Assembly (NCBI RefSeq): GCF_905404315.1
Contig: NC_066265.1
Coordinates: 31,148,501 to 31,212,500, forward strand
Direction: 5' to 3'
Length of the DNA stretch: 64,000 nucleotides
Source: Leptidea sinapis
Taxonomy: Eukaryota; Arthropoda; Insecta; Lepidoptera; Pieridae
Below are positions 11,975-22,480 of the stretch, piece after piece; positions within the stretch are counted from its first letter, which is position 1, and each line of letters begins with the position of its first letter. The translations under genes were made by a program, and so were the position numbers. Below the pieces are notes generated by a model. That model searched no databases. It had not been told where the DNA came from and saw nothing but the letters and a program-made list of their open reading frames with translations.

Positions 11975-12252
11975 ATTTTTATGACAGTAAGGGTCGAGAT
12001 GACCAGGACGTTCAGCTTATGGTAATTGATACGCCCTGCCTATTACAATGCAGTGCTGCTCAGTATTCTTGAAAACCTCAAAATTCTGAGCGGCACTACA
12101 ATTGCGCTCGTGAGACATAAGATGCTTAGTCTCATTTGCCGAGTAATTTCACTAGCAACGGCACGCTTCAGACCGAAACACAATTAGGCGCCGCTATGGT
12201 ACCCATAATCTAGACTTCCGGCTCCTGTGCAAAGGAGCCCCGCACTGGTAAA
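11975..12252 (+). repeat. Family B repeat
   Basis: Carries AGGACGTTCAGCTTATGG, TACGCCCTGCCTATTACAAT, GAGCGGCACTACAATTGCGC and CCTGTGCAAAGGAGCCCC. A small internal deletion removes the segment that reads CACATTACTGCTTCACGG in other copies. Confidence 0.75.
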
Positions 12253-13077
12253 ATGGGGGGATCTCGGCAAATAGTACGTATTTTTCTCCCGCAAGCAACA
12301 GTTTAGTTTGTGCGCAATTATGCGTTAAATTAACTTTAAAAAAATGGGTTTCTTAATTATAATCTTAAATAAAAAATAATAACGCATTTAAATCCAGTGC
12401 AATCAAGCACCGATAAACTTATGTGAAAAAACTCGCTTGAGATTTGGGGGGAAGCAGTTCAAGAGAAAACTCTCTCACTTAGGGGAGAGGGAGGTTCGAA
12501 AATCACTAAAATTGCCTCGCTTAAGTTATGGCTGTTCCCTAAGGTCAATGATGAAGTTACAGTGCTCGCTGCGATGGACATGCAATGTTATTGATCACTC
12601 AACTTTCAAAATATGGTAGAACGTATGTTTCCTACATGGAAGTCGACAAGTCGCTCTAAGGTCTGCAACTTAATCTATCCTTTTACAGAATTAAATCAAT
12701 ATTCACACATACAAAATGACTAACAATTTCAAACGCTTTGAATGTATTACTATTTAGAATGCTGTGGATTATTACGGAGAGATTTTCGTATTTACGAGAT
12801 GTTGGCGAACGTATTCGAAAAGGTAAGAAGTTTATTTATATTAATATATCCAGATTTAATTTCATACCTAAAAAATCCATACCCATCACATATAAATGTC
12901 ATTAGCGTAATAAAATAAAAAAAAAGGAAATATCGATCGAAAAATTGTGAATATCAACGTCAAAATATTATAATCATTACACAAAATTGTTAATAATGGA
13001 TTGATTTGTCACAAATATGCAGATACATATATATATTTTAATAATATCAATAAAATTAAATTTGTAACCAAAAATTT
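12253..13077. other. Unassigned DNA
   Basis: A plus frame at 12437-12619 has a near-normal amino-acid mix but no domain I recognise. A 65-base stretch at 12758-12822 has splice-like borders (see rejected items). Confidence 0.4.
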
Positions 13078-13130
13078 ATGAACGATGCGGGATTTGAACC
13101 CTCGACGTCTAGCCGATCGGTCAAATTTAA
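13078..13130 (-). repeat. tRNA-like B-box fragment
   Basis: The minus strand reads GAGGGTTCAAATCCCGCATC, a good match to the internal B-box promoter (GGTTCRANTCC) of tRNAs, preceded by a possible anticodon-arm remnant. No full cloverleaf can be drawn, so it is most likely a SINE head or tRNA pseudogene. Confidence 0.45.
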
Positions 13131-13693
13131 TTATAATTTAGTTACTTTAAAAATAACAAATTGTAAATAACAATAAATTTAATAGCAAAATTTAAATAGT
13201 ATACCTACCTATGAATTAAACGCAGAAATGTTATTCAATTTATATTAATTACCATTAAACACAAAAACAACTTGAAAAAACAAAAAGGTGATTGCCGGGG
13301 CCCCTGATTTAGTATAAACTAAGACGTAGAATAAAACAATAGTTACAAAACAAAACATCAGGAATCTTAAAGATATAATAATGTTTCATTATTATTCAGA
13401 AATAAACATGCTTCTATATCTTCAAGTTAATATTTTTTATAATAAAACTGAATGAAAACATAAGAAGTATAAGAACTGGTTCAAATTTAAATTACATTAA
13501 GACATCAACCAAACATTTCAGTTTCAATAACAATCCGAGCTTTGAAATGACAAAAATAACCGGCGAGTATTCCCATCGGATCGCGCGTTCTTCAAAAATA
13601 AGCGACACAATTAGAAGTACACATTTATCACGGCATTTCAAACAAACAGAAAATATTTTCAGCATAAATTAACTAGTATTTATAAAAACTTAC

Positions 13694-13756
13694 CATAAAA
13701 ATGGCATTGAATACAACCAAGAGGTATTTTATGCAATTCATTCCACAGCCTTCCAT
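13694..13756 (-). CDS. Tetraspanin-type first exon (partial gene)
   Basis: On the minus strand an ATG at 13756 opens 21 codons beginning MEGCGMNCIKYLLVVFN and ending at a strong donor (ATG|GTAAGT) in phase 0. A short N-terminus with two cysteines, then KYLLxxFN leading into the first membrane segment, is the hallmark of CD9/CD63-type tetraspanins, whose first exon usually ends inside TM1. Tetraspanins organise membrane proteins into microdomains. The DNA just upstream (13760-13850) is GC-richer than its surroundings (CGCGCGAACGCGGCGG on the minus strand), as expected for a promoter or 5' UTR. I could not find exons 2 onward at lower coordinates; they may lie outside the window or be hidden. 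Only 21 residues support the call. Confidence 0.7.
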
Positions 13757-13930
13757 TTTCGAATATTTTAAATGTCACTTAGAAAAGCGTGCCAATTTTA
13801 CCGCCGCGTTCGCGCGCTGTCGGTTGCCACAGACTAGTGAGGTTTGAATGTGATTATTCAGAGCCATAGCCCACTCGATTTGTGTTTTTGATAATCTGTT
13901 CGCGTGCTTAGAAGCTCGGGGTTAACATTG
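13757..13930 (-). promoter_or_regulatory. Probable 5' UTR/promoter of the minus-strand tetraspanin
   Basis: Lies directly upstream of the tetraspanin-like ATG and is GC-enriched compared with the flanks. No TATA box is evident at the usual distance. Extent is a guess. Confidence 0.35.
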
Positions 13931-15159
13931 AGGGGATGTATAGGCACCTACTTTGAAACTATAGCAACACTTACGTGCTTATGTACTTATAATAGTAAAT
14001 GGTTCACTGAGCTAGTGATTCCTAACGAGGGTGTAATTTAGGCGCGAGACGAAATCGAGGGCCTCAATACACCAGAATGGTGGAATCACAAAGGAGGAAA
14101 AAAACTTTAAATAGTTGCAAATTGATTGTAAATAATTAATAATCGTATAAATTAAACACAAACTTTTGGACAGCCTTTTTATTACAAGATCAAGGCTGAC
14201 ACTGTAGTTGTCCAATCTGTCATTCAATAGCTAAATGAAAACACTTTCATATATCTTTCCTGCTCGCTATACCACGTAAGAATTTCATATAACTGTTCCA
14301 TCTGCATAGTTGTAATAAAATTTAACACATTTTCGGCCCTGTTGTCACAATAAGTAGGTAAGTAGGTAATTTTAAGATGCAGCATAAAGTACATTTTCAC
14401 ACCAAACACATATTTAATATATAATAAATTCTTATAGAATATATTATATATTATAAAAATACTATACTCTCATTGTTAAATACGATTTACTTACGATTGT
14501 TTAAGCCCTTATTTATTTATTTTTAGAGTAATCTGTAATCGTAGTACTATTATAAACATTATTTCCTTGTAAAACGAATGTAGCAAAGTTCACACAATAC
14601 TGATTGCTAAGTTGATCGTATACACGGTTCAGATATTCATTATTCTTTAGTAAGGAAATTCATTCATGAAATATTAAAACACATTGGAGTTGATGTCGTT
14701 TGAAGTAAAATTGAATCTCTTAGTACCTAAAACCAGTCAAAAATTGGTTTTTCTATGTAGAGTGCTTAATCAGTACTCTGACTGATGATCATTAGATTGT
14801 AGTTGTGGATTATGTTTCAACTTTTTATTCTTGTATTTTTATTACTAATACCTTTCATTAATTAAATTTAACACTTACGTAACTTTATTCAGCCATTACT
14901 TATTATTATCTTAACCTTTTCTACGGCTCGTATATATGAACATGCTATAACTGCCTATAATTGTAATTATTATATGTATCCTTAGCACCTAAGACTTGTT
15001 TAATGTTAATGTATCGCATGTTATTCTGATGGTATTTCATAGATAAAAAAAATTATGATACATAATGTGGCGATTTGGTATGCCAATATAGTTGAATGCC
15101 AAGCCAGAAACTAAAGTCATGAGGTTAAAAGAAAGAACAAGGGCTCACTCCTTTTATAT
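13931..15159. other. Unassigned AT-rich DNA
   Basis: Two minus frames (14012-14227 and 14224-14409) have AT-driven composition and no known motif. Nothing else seen. Confidence 0.5.
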
Positions 15160-15560
15160 TCAAATTCAAATATTTTTATTCAAAATAGAATTCAAAATCA
15201 CTTATTGAACGTCAAAAACTACCATCCATTCCAAAAAAAAGACTGCCTCAGACCTGAGAATGGACGCAAGAAACTCAGCGGTTTTTTTTTATATAAAAAT
15301 ATGGATTACAATGTGATATCGTACAATAAACATTTAAAGAGCCTGAAGGTGTTCGCTTTATTCCCAGTCCGTGGTGTCATTAAGAAAATCGTTTTTGCTA
15401 TAGTAACCTTTCCCACACAAACTTTTTTTTAACAATTCTTTTAAATTTCGTAACATATTTGTTTTGTTAATTTCTGGGATCATATGGTAGAAGCATATAC
15501 ATCGCCCAACAAAAGACTTACTAACTCGACCCAACCGAGTAGTAGGCATAACAAGTTTAT
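15160..15560 (-). mobile_element. Family C LINE, 5'-truncated
   Basis: Minus-strand remnant ending with TATTTTTATTCAAAATAG-type tail on the plus strand. The coding end reads TTRLGRVSKSFVGRCICFYH, then KSLCGKGYYSKNDFLND and DWE. The same end is seen at 25.1-25.5 and 45.6-46.0 kb. This is the C-terminus of a jockey-type ORF2. Confidence 0.75.
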
Positions 15561-16260
15561 GTTTGTTCCTTTATAATAATAATAATTGTTTTATGTATAG
15601 TAATAATTTCATTTTTGGAAACGGAACGCAAATATATAGGAAGATATAAATGACGAGAATTTTACTTACTTCTATCCTTCATTTCTTGAACGCATGAGAC
15701 AATAGTTCGTCATGTCATGCCAACAAATATGTTTAACTGACTGCCATTGACTAATATGTGTGACGAATAAATATGTGAATATAGGAATTTAAGTTTTTAA
15801 TCTAGCCACCTAATTTCTAGACTCTTATCTTAGTAACTGATCGACGAGTATTAAGAAAATGCAAAACGCCCAGCGTTTTTTGAACGTTAAAGTTTTTCTT
15901 ATCAAAACTGGTTTTCTCTTTTTGTAATAATTTAATATGGTAGGGCCTAAGCCCAACAACAACCCTGAAAAATAGATCGACGATAGACACTATACATATC
16001 GAAAAAAATATGGAGTGGGTAATATACGAAGTGTATGAAGGTATATATAATATTTGATCCAATTACTATTAAATGTACACTCCATAAAGTACCATACTTA
16101 AAAAACACACACACCTGAGGCACAAAAATTTAGGGTTGCTATATACGCTAAGTAACAATTATTGAAGTGATAACTTCTTATGGGAGGGTAAACCACATCG
16201 CATACCAGGTCATAAACTCCAAAAAAAAATAACTATACTTCCGTCCGAAAAAACAAACTA
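15561..16260. other. Unassigned DNA
   Basis: A minus frame at 15817-16062 has no known motif. No other feature was recognised. Confidence 0.45.
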
Positions 16261-16343
16261 TTGAAACAATTTTTAACCGTAACAATTTAAATGTTTTAAA
16301 ATTAAACAGACCAATTTAAAAAAAATTGTTTCAAATTGGTCTG
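16261..16343. repeat. Interlocked inverted repeats
   Basis: CAGACCAATTT (16307-16317) is inverted as AAATTGGTCTG (16333-16343), and TTGAAACAATTTTT (16261-16274) is inverted as AAAAATTGTTTCAA (16321-16334). The two pairs overlap, so only one hairpin can form at a time. Role unknown; probably a MITE remnant. Confidence 0.6.
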
Positions 16344-16544
16344 TAATTGTTATTCGAGAATCTCTGACTGTATTTGTTTATCTATTACTACATTTGTAAA
16401 AAATAATAAATAAAAGTTTTCAGAAATTTCCTGACGTTTGCATAATTTTTTTTGGTTTCTTCGTGCGTTACTACGACAGGCAAAGGGTTCAAGCCTATAA
16501 AGCCATTTTCGGTAATATTCAATAATTAATTATCAAAGCCGTCT

Positions 16545-16790
16545 GTACAAGATATATAATGTAAAATTTCGTTGCTAATGTACACAAAATTCTAATGTAC
16601 ATATTCAAGAATTGTAACTAAGAATAAAATGTATTTTATATGAAGTAATAATTATTGTATAGTAATAATTAAAAAAAATTTAGTAAGAATGATATAAAAA
16701 TACATAAAATTTAAGAAATATATACCTAAGCTGCATATTTTTTTTAAATTGTGAATATTTAGTAGAGAAATTATCGTACCTATGCCTAAT
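16545..16790 (+). repeat. AT-rich repeat related to 10.2 kb
   Basis: Shares ATTCAAGAATTGTAACTAAG and ATACATAAAATTTAAG with the insertion at 10205-10432. Class unknown. Confidence 0.45.
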
Positions 16791-17198
16791 ATAATTTTTG
16801 TATTAATTCATAAGGTATATATTTAGTATAGGTTATAAGCTGCAATTCCATGAGACGCGTTATATGTTATACGTCGCATTAGAGTGAACTAGTGCCCGTT
16901 GTTTTGTTAGATAGGTTATTGTCATTTCAACCTTTTGTTGAAGCGTTATAGAGGTTTTATATGTCATTATATTCAAATCAATTATATTAAATTCAATTAC
17001 GAAGTTATAACTAGATATATTACAGGAAAGTAATTTTGTTAATGTTATATGGAATAGTATGTCGTAAGCTCACACTGGATCGAATAATTTGACGTTGTAT
17101 TGTAAGTTATTCGTATGTTGTAGAATTCTGGAATAACCTTTTTTTTCACACATTATTGCCCCTCCGTTTTATATGTTTGAAGTCACTTGATGCATATT

Positions 17199-17325
17199 AT
17201 TTTTATGGAATAGGAGGACAAACGAGCGTACGGGTCACCTGGTGTTAAGTGATCACCGCCGCCCACATTCTCTTGGAACACCAGATGAATCACAAGAGCG
17301 TTGCCGGCCTTTAAGGAAGGTGTGG
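17199..17325 (-). mobile_element. Family A LINE tail, cut short
   Basis: Begins TTTTTATGGAATAGGAGGAC and runs to CTTTAAGGAAGGTGT, where it is abruptly joined to a GC-rich segment. About 125 bases of the LINE end remain. Confidence 0.8.
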
Positions 17326-17508
17326 TACTGTGCCCTCCCCAGAATACGAGGGGCAGCCCGAGCGCGAATGCTCGGGGAGGGATTCTCCGGCTCTACAGGA
17401 GCCGGTACCCTCCTGGGGTTTGATACCGCTCTCATATTTTGTTTGGGGGAAGGGGAGGGTGGGGGGAATGGCCTCCGATAGGACACTAACCTATGCGAAA
17501 CATAGCGT
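17326..17508 (+). other. GC-rich hairpin-bearing segment between two family A pieces
   Basis: Compositionally foreign to its AT-rich surroundings. It holds two perfect 7-bp stems: CCCGAGC (17357-17363) with GCTCGGG (17370-17376), and CCGGCTC (17387-17393) with GAGCCGG (17399-17405); the second is extended by GAGGG/CCCTC (17377-17381/17408-17412). The end (CACTAACCTATGCGAAACAT) resembles, inverted, the region at about 26.05 kb. I read it as the 5' end of another retroelement; it could encode a structured RNA. Confidence 0.55.
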
Positions 17509-17632
17509 GAAGTGATCACCGCCGCCCATTTTCTCTTGCAACATCAGAGGAATCACAGGAGCGTTGCCGGCCTTTGAGGAACGTTTACGAGCTCATTGTA
17601 CAGCTTTGTAGTAGGTACGTGGAAGAAGAAAG
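17509..17632 (-). mobile_element. Second family A fragment
   Basis: GTGATCACCGCCGCCCATTT is seen again at 17514, although the first fragment already contains this part, so this is a separate LINE copy or a duplication. It has an internal deletion after TTTACGAGCTCATTG. Confidence 0.7.
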
Positions 17633-17692
17633 CTACGTCGTTTCAGTGTTGTTAATTAATTGCAATGTGCACAAAAGTCGGGGCATATTTAA

Positions 17693-18737
17693 AGCGAAGA
17701 GTAAGCAGAAAACACGCAAACATGGTGTTTTTAGACAAGTTTTGTGGTGAAAATATAGCATTTCGAGCTATGAACGCCACTTTTCTTTGCAGTTAAACAA
17801 GTTTTTTGGCATGGCAGGACGCATTTTTTTTAGTACCACTCTCAGTAAAGTTATTCTTATAGCTTGTACTTTTTTGTGTAGGTACATTTATTCAGATAAG
17901 TAATGAATAACGTGGATTGTAAACTGTTTTCCACGCAAGAATTTTGAAAATATTGGCTTTGTTACATAGATGGCGGGCCGGCTGCCGTGAACTCATATCG
18001 CTCAAGGTCGCTGGCATTTAGTGTCGCCTTAACGCTTACTATTCAGAAGTATCGCAATAAAACACACGGAACACTCGAAAGTAGTCTTCTTTTTGACGTG
18101 CCGTCTCCTTGCGAAGGTTGGCAATCATTAGGGCAATTTCAACTTTCGACACAGCTGCTCTAAATAAAGATCTTGTGCTCTTCTCAAATCATTGGCGCAA
18201 GTTTTTAAGCCACGATATCCTTCTGCGGCCAGGCCTCCTCCTGCCTGGCACTTTCCCTTCCATGATTAGTTGAAGGAGTTCATATTTCTTGGCATTACGC
18301 ATCACATGTCCAAAATATTCTAACTTTCGTTCTGTAGACGTAAGTATCTCTGTAGCCTTTCCCATTCTCTCTATCACGATGCTATTCCGTACGCGCTCTG
18401 TCCAAGAAATTCTCAGCATACGTCTGTACACCCACATCTTGAACGCTTCCAGTTTTTTTGTCATAGCTTCTGTCAGCGTCCAAGCTTCTACGCCGTATAG
18501 GAGTACAGAAAAGACATAGCACCGCGCTATACGTATACGAAGAGAGATGTTTAGGTTCCGGTCACAAAGTACTTTTTTCATTTTTGAAAAGGCGTTGCGT
18601 GCTTGCTCTATTCTGGTTCGTATTTCGAGGCTGTGATCTCCTGAGTCATCAAGTCGAAGTAGTAGACTTGTCTAAAAACAAAACTTGTCAAAAAACATCA
18701 AACATCATGTTTGCGTGTTTTCTGCTTACTCTTCGCC
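17693..18737. mobile_element. TTAA-flanked inverted-repeat element with RTE insertion
   Basis: The left end AGCGAAGAGTAAGCAG (from 17693, through AAAACACGCAAACAT) is inverted at 18707-18737 (ends CTGCTTACTCTTCGCC). Both ends abut TTAA (17689-17692 and 18738-18741), the target preference of piggyBac-type elements. Inside the left part sits a segment (17697-18037) that recurs at 19650-20094; the rest is an RTE LINE fragment. No transposase is present, so it is nonautonomous. Confidence 0.6.
18085..18664 (-). pseudogene. RTE-type LINE reverse transcriptase C-terminal fragment
   Basis: The minus frame (main part 18581-18189) reads LRIRIARCYVFSVLLYGVEA, WTLTEAMTKKLEAFKMWVYR and, after a stretch with FGHVMR, ends PGRRRPGRRRISWLKNLRQ before two stops; the RTE-like frame resumes weakly after them (STRSLFRAAVSKVEIALMIA). 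LLYGxExWTL...EAFxMWxYRRMLxISW is the classic thumb/C-terminal region of RTE reverse transcriptases. Lies inside the TTAA-flanked element. Confidence 0.88.
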
Positions 18738-18741
18738 TTAA

Positions 18742-19309
18742 GTGGTGGAGGGAAACACTTTGATTTATTATGCGAGTGGTTTAGGTGTAAATACGGCAAA
18801 TCACCATAGCGACCAAAGTTCAATCAGAACAGCTCAGTGCGGTCAATGGCACCAACTATTTATACATATGTTATAGAATATTAGTAATCTAAGTTCATCG
18901 GCACCGTAAGATTTCGTGAAAGATTTTACGATTAGTTTCGGAAACCTGAAAGGTTAACACTGAAAATTGATTTCCAAAGAAAAAAGAAGTTACTAATAAT
19001 TTGGTAATTCATAGAATTGATATTTATATTGAAAATTTACTCGTACAATACTTTTATAATTAAATTCGTATTAGTTAGGCAAATATTATTTCGCCATATT
19101 AATTAAGTATCCCGAGCCCGCACATTGTATGAATTCTAAAACATAACGAAATGTCATTGACTGAATTATTTGTATGTCGAATATATAGGAATTTCTAAGT
19201 CAACAACATATATATATAATCACCATAAATTAAATACTAAAACGTTCTCACAAAAATTGAGGAACACGCTGCATCTTATGGTATAAGTATTATTCCAATC
19301 GGTTCAACA
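18742..19309. other. Unassigned AT-rich DNA
   Basis: No ORF, RNA gene or clear repeat recognised. Confidence 0.5.
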
Positions 19310-19392
19310 ATTTTCGTGAAGCAGTAATGTGCAAGCACTGCTTAGGATTTGGGTTTGAGAGATGCCACGGCTAGTAAAATTACTGGGCTAAA
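19310..19392 (-). repeat. Decayed family B fragment
   Basis: Keeps CGTGAAGCAGTAATGTG and TAGTAAAATTACTGGGC, in inverted order relative to the plus-strand copies. Very diverged. Confidence 0.45.
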
Positions 19393-19547
19393 AAAAATCA
19401 AATTACAAATTTCTTTAGTTACTATTAAAAATTTACATAAGAGCTTACTATCTAAATATTAGAATAAATTAACAATTTAGGTCTTATATGTCAATATATC
19501 AGAAGACTAATTTTTATAACCGAGTCTACTACGAGTCGGGGGATCAA

Positions 19548-19608
19548 ATTCAAATTCCAATATTTTTATTCCAAATAGGATATGATATCACTTATTGAAA
19601 GTCAGGAT
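19548..19608 (-). repeat. Family C LINE 3' tail only
   Basis: Matches the tail AAATTCCAATATTTTTATTC and ATCACTTATTGAAAGTCA seen at the ends of the other family C copies; no coding part remains. Confidence 0.6.
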
Positions 19609-19649
19609 CAAACTTTATTATGCTTTTAAACTAATTGAATATTATTATT

Positions 19650-20094
19650 AGTAGAAAACACGTAAACAAGGTGTTTTTAGACAAGTTTTGTGGTGAAAAT
19701 ATAGCATTTGGAGCTATAAACACTACTTTATCCTGTTACACGTACCCTTAAGTCTTACTTGTAGGTTGCTAATGCTTGCTGTTAGTTAAACTTAACACTC
19801 CAGAGCTATTATGAATTACCAGTTTTGTTTGCAGTTAAACAAGTTTTTTCTCGACATGATGCATTTGTTTAGTATACTGCTCTCATAAAAGCTGTTCTTA
19901 TAGCTTTTACTTTTTTGTGTTGATACATTTATTAAGATTAGTAATCAATAATGAGGATTGTAAGCAATTAAACTGTTTGCGCCTGTTAAAATGTTAAATT
20001 TTCGACGCAAGACTTTGGAAAATATTGACTTTGTTACATAGGAGCCGTGAACACTTATCGCTCAAGGTCGCCGGCATTTAGTGTCGCCTTAAGG
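19650..20094. repeat. Second copy of the segment at 17.7-18.0 kb
   Basis: Shares GGTGTTTTTAGACAAGTTTT, GTGGTGAAAATATAGCATTT, TGCAGTTAAACAAGTTTTTT and CGGCATTTAGTGTCGCCTTA with 17697-18037. This copy is about 100 bases longer and may be closer to the original; it lacks the inverted right end. Confidence 0.65.
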
Positions 20095-20380
20095 GGAAGT
20101 ATTGCCGAGGCAATGAGACAACGAAAAATTGTTACACAAAATATATTGCTGACTTACCTAAAATGCTCCCTCACCACTTATTACTAGCCAATATTCCTAT
20201 AGTAAGCAGTATATTTCTGTATATAAATCGTACATTTCGTTCGTTTCAAGCTCTTTCTCTTTATATCTTTCAGCGACCTTACTGCGGTTCTAGACCAGAA
20301 AAATAATAAATTGTTAAAGTAATAATAAATTGATTTTGTGTGTAATTTTTAGCTTTTTTTAAAGCTCGTATCCACACATC
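20095..20380 (+). repeat. Repeat fragment shared with 24.6 kb
   Basis: CCAGAAAAATAATAAATTGT and AAGTAATAATAAATT at 20300-20330 recur just before the LINE at 24.66 kb, along with CTGCGGTTCTAG/CTGTGGTTCTAG. A dispersed repeat of unknown class. Confidence 0.45.
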
Positions 20381-20384
20381 AGAA

Positions 20385-20495
20385 CGCAATTGCGATGACG
20401 TTACAAATTTTTGGAGTTTCAAGAATACTGAGTGGCAAACCCATTATAATTACCATCAAATTAACCTTACTCGTCTCGTCTCTTATAAAAAAATT
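20385..20495 (-). repeat. Decayed family B fragment
   Basis: Retains TTTTTGGAGTTTCAAGAATA, CTGAGTGGCA and TACCATCA...CTCGTCTC in the inverted family B order. Confidence 0.45.
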
Positions 20496-21157
20496 ACATT
20501 AGGTATTTAAGCTTCGATATGACACACGCAGTGCGATCACACTGAGATCGTATCAGATGTCTCTGACTGAAAACGTATCGTGTGCCCGCAATTTAATTTG
20601 AAACATTTTTGTATTTAAGAGATTACCTTCGTAAAAATATACTCGTACGTTCACATAAATACGTCAGAACAATTTAAAATAATTATCTTTATTGTGGTGG
20701 CAATATACATCTGTTTACTATGGTAACAATATAAACATAATATAGGGTTTATGTTTAGATCTACATTTTTATATCTCTATAAGTTGTACCCCGCGGTTTC
20801 ATTCGCGTAAATGTTTCTAAATACCTACTGTAACTTATGTTTAAGAAATACCAGATTTTTTATTTATTTATTTAATTCAGAAAGATCTCTATATATATTA
20901 ATAAATGTAGTAGCAACAATATTTCTTATGAACTATGTTAGTATTATTAGTGAAATATATTTATAAACCTAGAGCTAACTGTATCCAGTGTTTCTGGAAG
21001 GAACAGTCAGCTCTGGCAGCAATCATCTTTAGGATGCTGTTACTGCTAACACGTAGACGCTGCAACATGGAGACCGCTTTTTGCGCATTATGGCATGGAA
21101 ACCATCCACAGATGCATCAGCATACAATCCAGAAGCACTACAACGCCACGGTATTAA
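20496..21157. other. Unassigned DNA
   Basis: Includes GTACCCCGCGGTTTCATTCG (20787 onward), resembling a Helitron 3' hairpin end in reverse. A plus frame beginning 20935 runs into the LINE ORF1 shadow and has no domain of its own. Confidence 0.4.
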
Positions 21158-21730
21158 CTATTTTGCACAATGATTGTTTGAAAGCGAGTGAGATCTAGAC
21201 CTCATCATATCGTACGCATTCTTATGTTGCTTCTTCGGTTGAGAATCATTTTTGGGGGAGGTACATATTCCCCTGTTCCTTTTTTCTATTGCAGTACTGT
21301 TCTCTCTAACGATAAGCTTCTCATATTTAATGTAGGCAAAATTTCCTTTGTTCCTTTCTTCGGCTAGTTTGGGTTGCAGTACCTTCCTTTTTTCTAAGAC
21401 TTCTTTTAGGTAGTCTTCCGTTATAAATATATCTTTGATCTTCTTTTTATTTTTTATGATTTCGTTCTTTTTCCAATCACTTGCAAGGGATAGAAGCGTT
21501 AGTTTTGGTTTCCCATTTTTATTATTGTTTTCAATGCGATATATATTGTTAACTTCATTTGCGTCTATGATAATGTTTGATTCTTCCGCAATGCATTTTT
21601 TCACTTTTGTAAAGAGCTCAAGTGAAGACTTCTCCTCCTCTCTCAACCCATGGATTATTATATTTTTGCTTCTCTTATCTTTTTCCGGATATTCCACCTT
21701 CTTCTGCAAATTCACCACTTCGATTTTCAA
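21158..21730 (-). CDS. LINE ORF1 protein fragment (RRM-like)
   Basis: A 190-codon minus frame without internal stops. It starts with a heptad-like stretch (VVNLQKKVEYPEKDKRSKN), then NIIIHGLREEEK, and later LTLLSLASDWKKNEIIKNKK and DIFITEDYLKEVLEKRKVLQ. IIIHG followed by a basic C-terminal half is typical of LINE ORF1 proteins, which bind element RNA through a coiled coil and an RRM-like fold. Upstream of the first Met the frame closes, and no ORF2 follows, so it is a fragment, but a fairly intact one. The C-terminus is rich in Arg/Ser/His and looks like read-through. Confidence 0.7.
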   Translation of the reverse strand: MKIEVVNLQKKVEYPEKDKRSKNIIIHGLREEEKSSLELFTKVKKCIAEESNIIIDANEVNNIYRIENNNKNGKPKLTLLSLASDWKKNEIIKNKKKIKDIFITEDYLKEVLEKRKVLQPKLAEERNKGNFAYIKYEKLIVRENSTAIEKRNRGICTSPKNDSQPKKQHKNAYDMMRSRSHSLSNNHCAK

Positions 21731-21957
21731 TAATTTACGCCCAACAGCCTCCTAAACTAATTATTATATTATGTGACACGTAGAACGCTATAAGTCCCGA
21801 TTAATACTTTCTTTCAGTAATTATTATTAGGATTAACTTATTACCTTTGCCATAAGTAGTTAATTAATGATTACTTAATGTTTAGCTTAAAATTATAAAT
21901 ATTTTACGAAACAAGTGTTACCTACCTCTCCAAAGGCACACTTTAAAATATCAACCA

Positions 21958-22075
21958 TTTTTTTTTATGGAATAGGAGGACAAACGAGCGTACGGGTCAC
22001 CTGTTGTTAAGTGATCACCGCCGCCCACACTCTCTTGCAACACCAGAGGAATCACAGGAGCGTTGCCCGCCTTTA
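21958..22075 (-). mobile_element. Family A LINE tail
   Basis: From TTTTTTTATGGAATAGGAGG to GAGCGTTGCCCGCCTTTAA. Only the last 118 bases of the element are present; the next LINE piece begins immediately. Confidence 0.8.
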
Positions 22076-22480
22076 ATTTGTTATTAAAAAGGCATAAAAG
22101 GCATTTATTTTCTCAAAATTGATTCCTTTAGAATTCTTTTTGATGTCATTTCTAATATAGTAGATACTACTACCGCTTTGGAAACAAATGGCGCTCTGAG
22201 AGAGAAGAAGCGGCGCAAGAAAATCTCCCAGTATTCTTTTTTTGCGCTCTTTTTAATAAAAATATACAATATTGTACTGTCATTGGTGTTGCTATAAAAT
22301 AATCATAATCTAGTCCCAGGCTGTCCGATCACTTAGATATTCAGCTGTGGAGTAACAGGATTTTTTAATAAATAAATTAAATTTATTTATAGATAATGCC
22401 TGAACAGTGGCTGGGACTTTATTATAAAAGTGTATACATTTACCCTTAAAGCCAATGATATTATAGTATTAAAAGAGGTA
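22076..22480 (-). mobile_element. LINE 3' remnant
   Basis: The minus strand carries a degenerate frame with KSQPLFRHYL...INLIYLLKNPVT and, nearer the 3' end, EIFLRRFFSLRAPFVSKA. On the plus strand AGAGAGAAGAAGCGGCGCAA is a landmark I associate with lepidopteran LINE ends. Heavily mutated. Confidence 0.5.

Noticed and set aside
12758..12822. A 65-base plus-strand stretch with AG/GT borders reading CCGLLRRDFRIYEMLANVFE, at first taken for a tetraspanin large-loop exon because of CCG
   Set aside because: The residues after CCG do not fit the family, it lies on the opposite strand to the nearby tetraspanin-like exon, and no partner exons surround it.
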